This document shows positions 16,482 to 25,583 of a stretch of DNA of 64,000 bases, piece after piece (the first letter of the stretch is position 1; every line of letters starts with the position of its first letter). Made by a program: the position numbers and the translations under genes. The DNA is from Dickeya zeae NCPPB 2538 (lineage in GTDB: Bacteria > Pseudomonadota > Gammaproteobacteria > Enterobacterales > Enterobacteriaceae), in the NCBI RefSeq assembly GCF_000406165.1, contig NZ_CM001977.1, positions 1,596,809 to 1,660,808 of the forward strand, written 5' to 3'. Under the pieces are notes generated by a model. The model was not told where the DNA came from. It searched no databases and saw only the letters and a program-made list of their open reading frames with translations.

Positions 16482-17432
16482 ATGTATACAAAGATTCTCG
16501 GAACGGGAAGTTATTTGCCCGAACAAATCAGGACGAATGCTGATTTAGAAAAAATGGTGGATACGTCAGACGAATGGATCGTTACACGTACCGGTATCCG
16601 TGAACGCCGCATTGCTGCGCCTGATGAAAGCGTCGCCTCAATGGGGTATCGCGCGGCACAGAGCGCACTGGATATGGCGGGTATCGACCAGAGTCAGGTT
16701 GGTTTGCTTATTGTAGCGACGACCTCGTCCAGCCATGCTTTCCCCAGCTCGGCCTGTCAAATCCAGCAAATGCTGGGAATTAAAGATACCATCGCTTTTG
16801 ATCTCGCTGCCGCCTGTGCAGGGTTTACCTATGCGTTAAGCGTCGCCGATCAGTATGTCAAAAGCGGTGCGGTGGACTACGCGCTGGTCATCGGGTCTGA
16901 TGCCTTGTCCAGAACGCTTGATCCAGCCGATCGCGGTACGCTGATTCTTTTTGGCGACGCGGCGGGTGCGGTAGTGCTGGGTCGCTCGCAAGAAGCGGGC
17001 ATCCTGTCCACTCATCTGCATGCTGACGGCCGTTACGGTGAGCTTCTGGCCTTGCCTTATTCGGATCGGCAAGCCCCCGAACCTGCTTATCTGACGATGG
17101 CAGGTAACGAAGTATTTAAAGTCGCTGTAACGGAACTGGCCCATATTGTTGAAGAAACGCTGGATGCGTCTGGCCTTGATAAGAGCAAAATCGACTGGCT
17201 GGTTCCCCATCAGGCAAACCTGCGCATTATAAGTGCCACCGCCAAAAAATTAGGTATGGGCATGGATAAAGTGGTGGTAACGCTCGATCGCCATGGCAAT
17301 ACGTCCGCGGCTTCCGTGCCTTCAGCGCTTGACGAAGCGGTCCGCGATGGTCGTATCCAGCGCGGTCAGTTGATTCTCTTAGAAGCATTCGGTGGTGGTT
17401 TCACCTGGGGTTCAGCGCTGATTCGTTTTTGA
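16482..17432 (+). CDS. fabH: Beta-ketoacyl-ACP synthase III (FabH)
   Basis: FabH starts fatty-acid synthesis by joining acetyl-CoA to malonyl-ACP. The protein is 316 residues (E. coli 317). The catalytic triad is visible: Cys112 in AAACAGFTYA, a histidine near 243 in VPHQAN, and an asparagine near 273 in GNTSAAS. The C-terminal GGGFTWGSALIRF is the family end. It lies between plsX and fabD in the operon with short gaps on both sides. Confidence 0.97.
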   Translation: MYTKILGTGSYLPEQIRTNADLEKMVDTSDEWIVTRTGIRERRIAAPDESVASMGYRAAQSALDMAGIDQSQVGLLIVATTSSSHAFPSSACQIQQMLGIKDTIAFDLAAACAGFTYALSVADQYVKSGAVDYALVIGSDALSRTLDPADRGTLILFGDAAGAVVLGRSQEAGILSTHLHADGRYGELLALPYSDRQAPEPAYLTMAGNEVFKVAVTELAHIVEETLDASGLDKSKIDWLVPHQANLRIISATAKKLGMGMDKVVVTLDRHGNTSAASVPSALDEAVRDGRIQRGQLILLEAFGGGFTWGSALIRF

Positions 17433-17451
17433 TTAATCAGGACCTATTACT

Positions 17452-18381
17452 ATGACGAAATTTGCAATGGTATTTCCCGGTCAGGGTTCCCAGTCTGTGG
17501 GGATGTTGGCAGAGCTGGCTGAACAGTTTCCGCTTATCAAAGAAACGTTTGACGAGGCTTCCTCCGTACTGGGATATGACCTGTGGCAGCTTTCCCAACA
17601 AGGGCCGGCAGAAGAATTGAATAAAACCTGGCAGACCCAGCCTGCGCTGCTGACCGCATCCGTAGCGCTTTGGCGTGTCTGGCAGCAACAGGGTGGCCCA
17701 CAGCCGACATTAATGGCTGGCCATAGTCTGGGCGAGTATTCCGCGCTGGTGTGCGCAGGGGTACTGGATTTCAAACAGGCGGTTAGCCTGGTTGAACTGC
17801 GCGGTAAACTGATGCAGGAAGCGGTACCGGAAGGTACGGGCGCAATGTACGCGATCATCGGTCTCGATAATGACGCGATTGCCACTGCCTGTGCCGACGC
17901 GGCGCAAGGTCAGGTTGTTTCGCCGGTGAACTTCAATTCGCCAGGGCAGGTTGTTATCGCCGGTAATAAAGAAGCGGTTGAGCGTGCGGGCGCTGCCTGT
18001 AAAGCAGTGGGTGCGAAACGCGCATTGCCATTGCCGGTTAGCGTGCCATCACACTGTGCACTGATGGAGCCCGCAGCCCATAAACTGGCGCAAGCGCTGG
18101 AGGCGGTGACGTTCAATGCACCGCAGGTACCGGTGGTCAATAATGTGGATGTGAGTGCGGAATCCGCGCCACAGGCTATCCGCAGCGCACTGGTGCGTCA
18201 ACTACACAGCCCGGTCCGCTGGACGGAGTGTGTCGAATATATAGCCGCTCAGGGGGTATCAACCCTGGTGGAAGTTGGTCCTGGTAAAGTATTGACCGGG
18301 CTGACCAAACGAATCGTCGACAGCCTCACGGCGACGGCGATTAATGATCCTGCTTCCTTATCAGCAGCGCTTGAACAGTAA
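17452..18381 (+). CDS. fabD: Malonyl-CoA:ACP transacylase (FabD)
   Basis: FabD moves malonyl from CoA to acyl carrier protein, supplying every elongation cycle. The protein is 309 residues, the E. coli length. FPGQGSQ at residues 8-14 begins the oxyanion region, the nucleophile is Ser92 in GHSLGEYSA, and the catalytic histidine lies in VSVPSHCALM near residue 201. It is 19 bases after fabH and 14 before fabG. Confidence 0.97.
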   Translation: MTKFAMVFPGQGSQSVGMLAELAEQFPLIKETFDEASSVLGYDLWQLSQQGPAEELNKTWQTQPALLTASVALWRVWQQQGGPQPTLMAGHSLGEYSALVCAGVLDFKQAVSLVELRGKLMQEAVPEGTGAMYAIIGLDNDAIATACADAAQGQVVSPVNFNSPGQVVIAGNKEAVERAGAACKAVGAKRALPLPVSVPSHCALMEPAAHKLAQALEAVTFNAPQVPVVNNVDVSAESAPQAIRSALVRQLHSPVRWTECVEYIAAQGVSTLVEVGPGKVLTGLTKRIVDSLTATAINDPASLSAALEQ

Positions 18382-18395
18382 AAACGGTGAAGATA

Positions 18396-19130
18396 ATGAA
18401 TTTTGAAGGAAAAGTTGCCCTGGTGACGGGCGCAAGTCGAGGCATTGGCCGTGCGATTGCCGAGATGCTGGCTGCTCGTGGCGCCACCGTGATCGGTACC
18501 GCCACCAGTGAGAAAGGGGCGGCGGATATTAGCGAATGGCTGGGGCCGAAAGGCAAAGGCTACGCGTTAAACGTTACGGATAGCGCCTCGATTGAAAGCG
18601 TTTTGGCCAGCATCAAAGAAGCGTTCGGCGATATTGATATTCTGGTAAACAATGCCGGTATCACGCGCGATGATCTGATGATGCGCATGAAAGACGATGC
18701 CTGGCAGGAAGTGCTGGATACCAACCTGAGTTCGGTTTTCCGCCTGTCAAAAGCTGTGCTACGTGCCATGATGAAAAAACGTTTTGGCCGCATCATTACT
18801 GTTGGTTCCGTAATTGGTTCTCGCGGTAACGCGGGGCAGGCTAACTATGCCGCGGCTAAAGCAGGGTTAGTGGGTTTCAGTAAGTCGCTGGCGCAGGAAG
18901 TCGCGTCTCGCGGTATTACTGTCAACGTCGTCGCGCCTGGCTTCATTGAAACCGATATGACCCGGGCATTGACCGAGGAACAACGGGCGGGCATTTTGGC
19001 GGGTGTTCCTGCCAGCCGTCTGGGTGATCCAAAAGAAATCGCCAGTGCTGTGGCGTTTTTAGCCTCTGATGAGGCGGGCTACATTACCGGTGAAACATTG
19101 CATGTCAATGGTGGCATGTATATGATCTGA
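18396..19130 (+). CDS. fabG: 3-oxoacyl-ACP reductase (FabG)
   Basis: FabG reduces beta-ketoacyl-ACP with NADPH. The protein is a 244-residue short-chain dehydrogenase with the nucleotide motif TGASRGIGRA at residues 11-20, NNAG, a catalytic serine in GSVIGS and the YAAAK motif (Tyr151, Lys155). The start at 18396 gives the E. coli length; a GTG at 18387 would add three residues but the ribosome site GGTGA fits the later start. It is followed by a gap of about 150 bases that holds the acpP promoter. Confidence 0.97.
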   Translation: MNFEGKVALVTGASRGIGRAIAEMLAARGATVIGTATSEKGAADISEWLGPKGKGYALNVTDSASIESVLASIKEAFGDIDILVNNAGITRDDLMMRMKDDAWQEVLDTNLSSVFRLSKAVLRAMMKKRFGRIITVGSVIGSRGNAGQANYAAAKAGLVGFSKSLAQEVASRGITVNVVAPGFIETDMTRALTEEQRAGILAGVPASRLGDPKEIASAVAFLASDEAGYITGETLHVNGGMYMI

Positions 19131-19208
19131 TAAGTAGCACCGTAATTTGCGTTAATTTACAGCGAAAACTGCAAAAAGCACAAAATCTTGGTTTGACCAG
19201 TATTGATT

Positions 19209-19266
19209 TTGTTGCATCTTTTTCAACATTTTATACACTACGAAAACCATCGCGAAAGCGAGTTTT
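19209..19266 (+). promoter_or_regulatory. acpP promoter and leader hairpin
   Basis: TTGTTG (19209-19214) and TATACA (19232-19237) are separated by 17 bases; a second TTGACC box lies at 19193. The leader contains a hairpin at 19243-19266 with paired arms AAAAC/GTTTT, a CA bulge, and TCGC/GCGA closed by a GAAA tetraloop. This leader sequence is, as I recall, nearly the same in E. coli. Confidence 0.65.
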
Positions 19267-19284
19267 GATAGGAAATTTAAGAGT

Positions 19285-19521
19285 ATGAGCACTATCGAAG
19301 AACGCGTTAAGAAAATCATCGTTGAACAGCTGGGTGTTAAGCCGGAAGAAGTCGTGAACAATGCCTCTTTCGTTGATGACCTGGGCGCTGATTCTCTTGA
19401 CACTGTTGAGCTGGTAATGGCATTGGAAGAAGAATTCGATACCGAGATTCCAGACGAAGAAGCTGAAAAAATCACGACTGTTCAGGCAGCCATCGATTTC
19501 ATTCAGGCTAATCAGCAGTAA
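19285..19521 (+). CDS. acpP: Acyl carrier protein
   Basis: A 78-residue very acidic protein that carries growing acyl chains on a 4'-phosphopantetheine arm. The attachment serine is Ser37 in GADSLDTVEL. The sequence is almost identical to E. coli AcpP (MSTIEERVKKIIVEQLGV at the start). It has its own promoter upstream and a hairpin downstream, so it can be made in excess of its operon neighbours. Confidence 0.98.
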   Translation: MSTIEERVKKIIVEQLGVKPEEVVNNASFVDDLGADSLDTVELVMALEEEFDTEIPDEEAEKITTVQAAIDFIQANQQ

Positions 19522-19533
19522 TCGAACATATCT

Positions 19534-19562
19534 AGGCGGTCGTTCGACCGCCTAAGTTTTCT
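19534..19562 (+). terminator. Terminator or attenuator between acpP and fabF
   Basis: A perfect 9-bp stem (AGGCGGTCG with CGACCGCCT) is followed by AAGTTTTCTT. It begins 13 bases after the acpP stop. Partial termination here would explain high acpP and lower fabF expression. Confidence 0.65.
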
Positions 19563-19602
19563 TCTACCTCAGTATCATTTTTTCCCTCCCTGGAGGATCA
19601 GC

Positions 19603-20841
19603 GTGTCTAAGCGTCGAGTAGTTGTGACTGGTCTGGGCATGTTATCTCCTGTCGGCAATACAGTAGCGTCAACCTGGAATGCTCTGCTTGCCGGTCAGAG
19701 TGGTATCAGCCTGATTGATCATTTCGATACTAGTGCCTATGCAACGCGTTTTGCTGGCTTAGTAAAGGACTTTAACAGTGAAGACTTCATCTCGCGCAAA
19801 GAAGCGCGCAAGATGGATGCCTTTATTCAATACGGAATTGCAGCAGGCATTCAGGCCATGCGGGACTCAGGCCTTGAGGTAACGGAAGCTAATGCGAGTC
19901 GTATCGGGGCTGCTATCGGGTCGGGTATTGGTGGGCTGGGGCTGATCGAGGAAAACCATGGCGCATTGGTGCATGGTGGCCCGCGTAAAATCAGTCCGTT
20001 CTTTGTGCCGTCTACCATTGTTAACATGGTCGCCGGGCACCTGAGCATCATGTTTGGTCTTCGTGGACCTACCATTTCGATTGCCACCGCATGTACTTCT
20101 GGTGTGCATAACATCGGCCACGCTGCGCGTATTATCGCGTATAACGATGCCGATGTTATGTTGGCCGGCGGGGCTGAAAAAGCCAGTACGCCGTTGGGCG
20201 TGGGCGGGTTTGGCGCAGCGCGAGCGCTGTCGACCCGCAACGAGAATCCACAGGCTGCGAGCCGTCCGTGGGATAAAGATCGCGATGGCTTCGTGCTGGG
20301 CGATGGTGCCGGTGTTCTGGTGCTGGAAGAGTATGAGCATGCCAAAAAACGCGGCGCGAAAATTTACGCCGAGATCGTCGGTTTTGGTATGAGCAGCGAC
20401 GCCTACCACATGACTTCTCCACCGGAAAACGGTGCCGGAGCCGCTCTGGCAATGGAAAACGCGTTGCGTGATGCAGGCATTACCACCGATAAAGTGGGTT
20501 ATATCAATGCACACGGTACGTCTACCCCAGCGGGTGACAAGGCCGAAACGCAGGCGGTGAAATCCGTTTTTGGTGCAGATACCCGTGTGTTGGTCAGTTC
20601 GACCAAGTCGATGATAGGCCATCTGCTGGGCGCCGCGGGTGCGGTAGAGTCAATCTTCTGTATTCTGGCGTTGCGTGATAATGCCGTTCCACCGACCATC
20701 AATCTGGATAACCCTGATGAGGGTTGTGATCTGGATTTTGTGGCGCATGAAGCGCGTCAGGTCGCCAATATGGAATACACCTTGTGTAACTCCTTTGGCT
20801 TCGGCGGTACCAACGGTTCTGTGGTGTTCCGAAAAGTCTGA
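19603..20841 (+). CDS. fabF: Beta-ketoacyl-ACP synthase II (FabF)
   Basis: FabF elongates acyl-ACP and is central to temperature control of unsaturated fatty acids. The protein is 412 residues (E. coli 413). The Cys-His-His active site is visible: cysteine near 164 in TACTSGVHNIGHA, a histidine in NAHGTSTPAGD and another in SMIGHLLGAAGA. It starts with GTG at 19603 after GGAGGA. A clear terminator follows the stop codon. Confidence 0.97.
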   Translation: MSKRRVVVTGLGMLSPVGNTVASTWNALLAGQSGISLIDHFDTSAYATRFAGLVKDFNSEDFISRKEARKMDAFIQYGIAAGIQAMRDSGLEVTEANASRIGAAIGSGIGGLGLIEENHGALVHGGPRKISPFFVPSTIVNMVAGHLSIMFGLRGPTISIATACTSGVHNIGHAARIIAYNDADVMLAGGAEKASTPLGVGGFGAARALSTRNENPQAASRPWDKDRDGFVLGDGAGVLVLEEYEHAKKRGAKIYAEIVGFGMSSDAYHMTSPPENGAGAALAMENALRDAGITTDKVGYINAHGTSTPAGDKAETQAVKSVFGADTRVLVSSTKSMIGHLLGAAGAVESIFCILALRDNAVPPTINLDNPDEGCDLDFVAHEARQVANMEYTLCNSFGFGGTNGSVVFRKV

Positions 20842-20861
20842 TGTAATGCTTTAATAAAGAG

Positions 20862-20884
20862 CCCGGTTATGCCGGGTTTTTTTT
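20862..20884 (+). terminator. Rho-independent terminator of the fab operon
   Basis: CCCGG pairs with CCGGG around a five-base loop and is followed by eight T. It lies about 20 bases after the fabF stop codon and ahead of pabC. Confidence 0.82.
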
Positions 20885-20966
20885 CGTCTGTGCAAAAATA
20901 GGAGTATTGCCGCTTGCCGGACACCCCGGCGATTGACAGGCTTGCACTCTGGCCGGGGAGGCGACT

Positions 20967-21770
20967 ATGTGGTGGGTTGACGGAAAGGCGGAACAACAAC
21001 TGCCGGTATCAGATCGCAGTGTACAATTTGGCGATGGGTGTTTTACTACGGCCAGAGTCGTCGCGGGGCGGGTGGTATGGCTGGATCGACATATTCAGCG
21101 GCTTCAGCAGGCGGCGGAAACATTGCTGTTGCCTGAAGTTGACTGGCTGTGTTTGCGCGATGAAATACAACAAGCGGCAGCAGGCCGTGCGGATGGCGTA
21201 GTAAAAGTCATCATTAGCCGGGGTCATGGTGGTCGTGGTTACAGCACCGCGGGCTGTCACCAACCGGTGCGGATCGTGATGCAGGCACCTTACCCACAGC
21301 ATTACGTCAACTGGCGTCAGGATGGCATCCGGCTGGCGCTCAGCCCGGTACCGCTGGCGCAAAATGCGTGGCTGGCGGGTATCAAGCATTTGAACCGACT
21401 GGAGCAAGTACTGATTCGCACGCATCTTGAACGCTCCGGTGCTGATGAGGCGCTGGTGCTTGACACCTCCGGGGCGCTGGTGGAATGCTGTGCCGCTAAT
21501 TTATTCTGGCGTAAGGGATCGCGGGTTTTTACGCCCGATATCTCACTTTGTGGTGTTGACGGTGTGGCGCGTCGACATATTATGGCGCTGTTGCAGCCCT
21601 CTGCGTTTGAACTCCATGTGGTGTCGGAGCCTCTGGAAACGTTGGCGGATGCCGATGAAGTGCTGGTGTGTAATGCGCTGATGCCGGTGATACCCGTGAA
21701 TCAGGCGCACATCTGGCGTTATCGCTCACGAGAGTTATACGACTTTCTGAGCCCTAACTGTGAGTCATGA
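20967..21770 (+). CDS. pabC: Aminodeoxychorismate lyase PabC
   Basis: PabC is a PLP enzyme that splits aminodeoxychorismate into p-aminobenzoate and pyruvate for folate synthesis. The protein is 267 residues (E. coli 269). FGDGCFTTARV at residues 22-32, the PLP lysine in LAGIKHLNRLEQ and the block TGALVECCAANLFWRKG with one change (TSGALVECCAANLF) are typical fold-IV features. A GGGGAGG-like site precedes the ATG. mltG follows after 6 bases. Confidence 0.95.
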   Translation: MWWVDGKAEQQLPVSDRSVQFGDGCFTTARVVAGRVVWLDRHIQRLQQAAETLLLPEVDWLCLRDEIQQAAAGRADGVVKVIISRGHGGRGYSTAGCHQPVRIVMQAPYPQHYVNWRQDGIRLALSPVPLAQNAWLAGIKHLNRLEQVLIRTHLERSGADEALVLDTSGALVECCAANLFWRKGSRVFTPDISLCGVDGVARRHIMALLQPSAFELHVVSEPLETLADADEVLVCNALMPVIPVNQAHIWRYRSRELYDFLSPNCES

Positions 21771-21776
21771 TGGGTT

Positions 21777-22811
21777 ATGAAGAGAACGAAGTGGGGTCTT
21801 GGGATTATTGTTCTGTTGGCGGTGGTTGTCTGGAGCGGGTGGCGGCAAATACAACACTTCGCTGCGTCGCCGCTTATCATCAAACAGGAAACCATTTTTA
21901 CTCTCCCTGCTGGCACGAATCGTGAAGGCTTGAAAGAATTACTGACAGAACAGCATATTATCGACGACAGTCACTGGTTTCCCTGGCTACTACAGTTGGA
22001 GCCGGAACTGGCGACGTTTAAAGCCGGAACCTATCGACTGACGCCTGCCATGACCGTGCGCGATATGCTGGCATTGCTGGCCAGTGGCAAGGAAGCACAG
22101 TTTTCGCTGCGATTTGTGGAAGGGTCTCGCCTGAAAGACTGGCTGGAAACGCTGAAGTCGGCACCGTATCTGCGGCACACGCTGGATGATAAAACCCCGC
22201 AGGAGATTGCCGACGCGATAGGATTGAAAGATAAACCGAACCCTGAAGGGTGGTTTTATCCAGATACCTACCTCCATACCGCTGGGATGAGTGATAAGTC
22301 GATTCTGCAGCGGGCGCACCAGCGGATGACCAAAATACTTAATGATGCCTGGACCGCACGGGATGACGGCCTGCCGTATAAAACGTCGGAAGAACTGCTG
22401 GTGATGGCGTCATTGATTGAAAAAGAGACCGCCATTAACGAGGAGCGGCCACTGGTGGCGTCGGTGTTTATCAACCGCCTGCGAATAGGGATGCGCTTGC
22501 AGACTGACCCAACGGTGATTTACGGCATGGGCGAGAGCTATAACGGCGTGATTACCCGCAGTGCGCTTGAAGCAGCCACACCGTACAATACCTATGTGAT
22601 TAACGGGCTGCCGCCAACGCCTATCGCCATGCCGGGCAAGGCATCGATTGAAGCGGCAGCGCATCCGGCCAAAACCAGTTATCTCTATTTTGTGGCCGAT
22701 GGTAAAGGTGGTCATACGTTTACCACGAATCTGAACGATCATAATCGCGCCGTGCAGGCATATCGTTCCGCGCAGGCTGCGGCCGCCGGAAAGGAAAAGA
22801 ATGAACAGTAA
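21777..22811 (+). CDS. mltG: Endolytic murein transglycosylase MltG
   Basis: MltG cuts nascent glycan strands within peptidoglycan, probably setting strand length next to the synthases. The protein is 344 residues. A single N-terminal membrane helix (about 8-24) is followed by a LysM-like subdomain and the YceG catalytic domain, with the catalytic glutamate in the EKET motif at 215-218 and LQTDPTVIYG further on. Its end overlaps the start of tmk by 11 bases, implying translational coupling, as in E. coli. Confidence 0.95.
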   Translation: MKRTKWGLGIIVLLAVVVWSGWRQIQHFAASPLIIKQETIFTLPAGTNREGLKELLTEQHIIDDSHWFPWLLQLEPELATFKAGTYRLTPAMTVRDMLALLASGKEAQFSLRFVEGSRLKDWLETLKSAPYLRHTLDDKTPQEIADAIGLKDKPNPEGWFYPDTYLHTAGMSDKSILQRAHQRMTKILNDAWTARDDGLPYKTSEELLVMASLIEKETAINEERPLVASVFINRLRIGMRLQTDPTVIYGMGESYNGVITRSALEAATPYNTYVINGLPPTPIAMPGKASIEAAAHPAKTSYLYFVADGKGGHTFTTNLNDHNRAVQAYRSAQAAAAGKEKNEQ

Positions 22812-23445
22812 ATTTATTGTGATTGAGGGCCTGGAAGGGGCGGGTAAGACCAGTGCTCATGCCGTGGTTGTAGCAACGCTACGTGAGTTTGGCATTGACG
22901 ATATCGTTTTTACCCGTGAACCCGGCGGTACGCCATTAGCGGAAAAATTGCGTACGCTGATCAAACAGGGTGTGGCAGAAGAAAAGCTCACGGACAAAGC
23001 AGAATTGCTGATGTTGTACGCCGCTCGCGTGCAACTGGTGGAGAACGTGATCCGCCCAGCACTAGCGCGTGGTGCCTGGGTGGTTGGCGATCGCCACGAC
23101 CTCTCGTCCCAGGCTTATCAGGGCGGTGGTCGGGGAATGGACCCTCACTTGATGACGTCATTGCGAGATACGGTGCTGGGCACTTTTCGTCCTGACTTGA
23201 CGCTTTATCTGGATATCCCACCTGAGCTGGGGCTAAAACGCGCCCGCCAGCGTGGTGAGCTGGATCGCATTGAGCAGGAGTCGCTGACGTTTTTCGAGCG
23301 TACGCGAGCCCGCTATCAGCAATTGGCGGCAGCCGACGACAGTATTGTGACGGTGGATGCCTCTCGCGAGCTGGAGCAGGTTAACGCTGATATTCGTCGG
23401 GTACTCCGTGACTGGTTGCAGCAGCTGACCGGGCGAGGGGAGTGA
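22801..23445 (+). CDS. tmk: Thymidylate kinase
   Basis: Tmk phosphorylates dTMP to dTDP, required for DNA synthesis. The protein is 214 residues. The P-loop EGLEGAGKTS is at residues 9-18, the FTREPGGTPLAE block follows, and DRHDLSSQAYQGGGR carries the nucleotide-binding DR motif. The lid region near 145-160 is rich in arginine. It begins inside the end of mltG and is followed by holB after 7 bases. Confidence 0.96.
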   Translation: MNSKFIVIEGLEGAGKTSAHAVVVATLREFGIDDIVFTREPGGTPLAEKLRTLIKQGVAEEKLTDKAELLMLYAARVQLVENVIRPALARGAWVVGDRHDLSSQAYQGGGRGMDPHLMTSLRDTVLGTFRPDLTLYLDIPPELGLKRARQRGELDRIEQESLTFFERTRARYQQLAAADDSIVTVDASRELEQVNADIRRVLRDWLQQLTGRGE

Positions 23446-23452
23446 GTCGTTG

Positions 23453-24463
23453 ATGGAGTGGTATCCCTGGCTGAATGCCCCTTACCGACAGTTACTGGCG
23501 TCGCATCAGGCAAAGCGTGGTCATCATGCGGTGTTGTTGCAGGCTATCGAGGGGATGGGGGAGGCGTCGCTGGCGTATGCCTTCAGTCGATGGCTGCTGT
23601 GCCAGCAGCCGGAGGGGGCTAAAAGTTGCGGACGTTGCCACTCTTGTGAATTGATGAGCGCGGGAACCCACCCTGACTGGCACACCCTCAGCCCCGAGAA
23701 AGGGAAACACAGTCTGGGGGTTGACGCGGTGCGTGACGCACTGGAGCCGGTGTACCAGCGTTCGCGGCAGGGAGGGGCCAAGGTAGTTTGGCTACCCTTG
23801 GCGGAAAGCCTGACTGAAGCGGCAGCCAACGCGTTGCTGAAAACGCTGGAGGAGCCGCCAGCACACACCTATTTCCTGTTGGGGTGCCGGGCACCGGGTC
23901 AGTTACTGGCGACGTTGCGCAGCCGCTGTTTGCATTTATATCTGGATGTGCCGACTGAGGTACAAGGAATGCAGTGGCTGCGTACGCGCGGATACGCTGA
24001 TGAAATTGCATTACAGACCGCATTGAGGTTGTCGGCAGGGGCACCGCTGGCAGCGGAGGCGTTGCTGCAACCTGACCACTGGAAGGCTCGTCAGTCGGTC
24101 TGTCAGCAGTTAAGCCAAAGCCTGCAATCGGGCGATGCGCTGACGCTGTTGCCCGTCTTGAATCATGATGATGCCGAACGCCGAATTCACTGGGTCAGCA
24201 CTGTGTTTCTGGATGCGCTGAAATGGCGCTATCAGGCGTCTGGCCAACGAACCAACCAGGATCAGGCATCATTAGTGGCGCAACTGTCATCACAATGTGG
24301 CGATGCCCGCTTGCATGCCAGTCTGCGGTGTTGGCTACAGTGTCGGCACCAACTGGTGTCGGTGACTGGCGTTAACCGCGAATTGTTATTAACGGAACTG
24401 TTGTTGACGTGGGAGTCGGTATTGTCGTCCCCTACGCTGCCGATTCCGTCACCTTTTTCCTGA
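23453..24463 (+). CDS. holB: DNA polymerase III subunit delta prime
   Basis: HolB is part of the clamp loader of the replicative polymerase. The protein is 336 residues. It has an AAA+ fold whose P-loop is degenerate (AIEGMGEASLA), as expected for delta prime, which does not hydrolyse ATP. A four-cysteine zinc module sits at Cys50, 59, 62 and 65. The SRC motif is present in LATLRSRCLHL, and KTLEEPPAHTYF is conserved. A TTG at 23450 is also in frame, but the ATG follows a GGGGAG site. Confidence 0.94.
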   Translation: MEWYPWLNAPYRQLLASHQAKRGHHAVLLQAIEGMGEASLAYAFSRWLLCQQPEGAKSCGRCHSCELMSAGTHPDWHTLSPEKGKHSLGVDAVRDALEPVYQRSRQGGAKVVWLPLAESLTEAAANALLKTLEEPPAHTYFLLGCRAPGQLLATLRSRCLHLYLDVPTEVQGMQWLRTRGYADEIALQTALRLSAGAPLAAEALLQPDHWKARQSVCQQLSQSLQSGDALTLLPVLNHDDAERRIHWVSTVFLDALKWRYQASGQRTNQDQASLVAQLSSQCGDARLHASLRCWLQCRHQLVSVTGVNRELLLTELLLTWESVLSSPTLPIPSPFS

Positions 24464-24481
24464 ATACCGGAAGTCCTGATT

Positions 24482-25276
24482 ATGTTGCTAGTCGATTCCC
24501 ACTGCCATCTTGATGGTTTGGATTATCAGTCCCTGCATCGTGATGTGTCTGATGTATTGAACAAGGCACGTGAGCGTGATGTGGGCTTTTTTCTGGCGGT
24601 AGCCACCACGTTACCTGGGTTTCGTGCGATGACCGAGTTGATTGGCGATCGTAACGATGTGGCGTTTTCCTGCGGGGTGCACCCACTCAGCCAGGAAACA
24701 CCGTATGATTTCGCTGAACTGCGAGCACTGGCGGCGTTGCCGTCGGTGGTGGCATTGGGTGAAACCGGGCTGGATTACTATTATCAGCAAGATACCGTCT
24801 CTTCGCAGCAGGCGTCGTTTCGTGAACACATTCGCATCGGCCGGGAATTGAACAAACCCGTTATCGTGCATACCCGCTCTGCGCGTGAAGATACGCTGGC
24901 TATCCTGCGCGAAGAAAAAGCCGATGAGTGCGGTGGTGTACTGCACTGTTTTACCGAGGATAAGGAAACAGCGGAGCAACTGCTGGATCTCGGGTTCTAC
25001 ATTTCTTTTTCCGGGATTGTGACCTTCCGTAATGCCGAGGCGCTGCGAGATGTCGCGCGCTATGTGCCGTTAGACAGGCTATTGATTGAAACCGATTCAC
25101 CGTGGCTGGCACCGGTTCCCTATCGCGGCAAGGAAAACCAGCCCGCGTACGTGCGTGATGTCGCGGAATATCTGGCTGTTCTCAAAAATGTCAGTCTTGA
25201 AAAGCTGGCATCCACCACCACTGAAAACTTCGCCCGTCTGTTCCACATTGATTCAGCACGGTTGACCGGGGCCTGA
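24482..25276 (+). CDS. ycfH: TatD family metal-dependent hydrolase YcfH
   Basis: A 264-residue cytoplasmic TIM-barrel metallohydrolase of the TatD DNase family. Metal ligands are visible: DSHCHLD at residues 5-11, a glutamate in ALGETGLDYYY, histidines in VIVHTRSA and LHCFTE, and an aspartate in ETDSPWLAP. Relatives act as 3'-5' DNases or deacylases on D-aminoacyl-tRNA-like substrates; the substrate of YcfH is not settled. It ends the pabC-mltG-tmk-holB run and lies upstream of ptsG. Confidence 0.94.
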   Translation: MLLVDSHCHLDGLDYQSLHRDVSDVLNKARERDVGFFLAVATTLPGFRAMTELIGDRNDVAFSCGVHPLSQETPYDFAELRALAALPSVVALGETGLDYYYQQDTVSSQQASFREHIRIGRELNKPVIVHTRSAREDTLAILREEKADECGGVLHCFTEDKETAEQLLDLGFYISFSGIVTFRNAEALRDVARYVPLDRLLIETDSPWLAPVPYRGKENQPAYVRDVAEYLAVLKNVSLEKLASTTTENFARLFHIDSARLTGA

Positions 25277-25433
25277 TCCTGGTTGAGAATACGCGAGTTT
25301 TTTTTTGCTTCGTAATTAATCGCTAATAATCCCTGCCATTTGCAGTGTTTTCTGCACGGTGGTAGGGCTAATTTTTGGCGTTAGATCACAAACTATAAGA
25401 CTTCTGATAGTAACGTGGGTTTTCCATGATTTG

Positions 25434-25486
25434 AAACGTGACTGCTATCAAACATTTGATGCAACATTTATTTTACTCTGCGTAAA
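25434..25486 (+). promoter_or_regulatory. ptsG promoter with CRP site, probable Mlc operator
   Basis: A 22-base CRP-like site (25434-25455, halves CGTGA and TCAAA six bases apart) is centred 41.5 bases upstream of the start point expected from the -10 box TACTCT (25474-25479). This is classic class II geometry. The -10 region (TTTATTTTACTCTGCGTAA) closely resembles the E. coli ptsG promoter where the repressor Mlc binds; that part is inferred from resemblance. The remaining bases from 25277 to 25433 show no gene; a T run near 25300 lacks a good stem. Confidence 0.65.
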
Positions 25487-25583
25487 AATTAATGAGGATG
25501 CATATCACATCCCGACCGCGTGAAGGATGACCTCCCCACCTTCAGGTGAACTGTCAGAAACTATCAGAAGTAGAAGCACTATT

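Noticed and set aside
19867..20622. 251-codon open frame antisense to fabF
   Set aside because: fabF is certain on the opposite strand; the antisense product shows no motif and no ribosome site.
25360..25396. Second CRP-like half site upstream of ptsG (around TTAGATCACAAA)
   Set aside because: Only one half fits the consensus; the other is poor.
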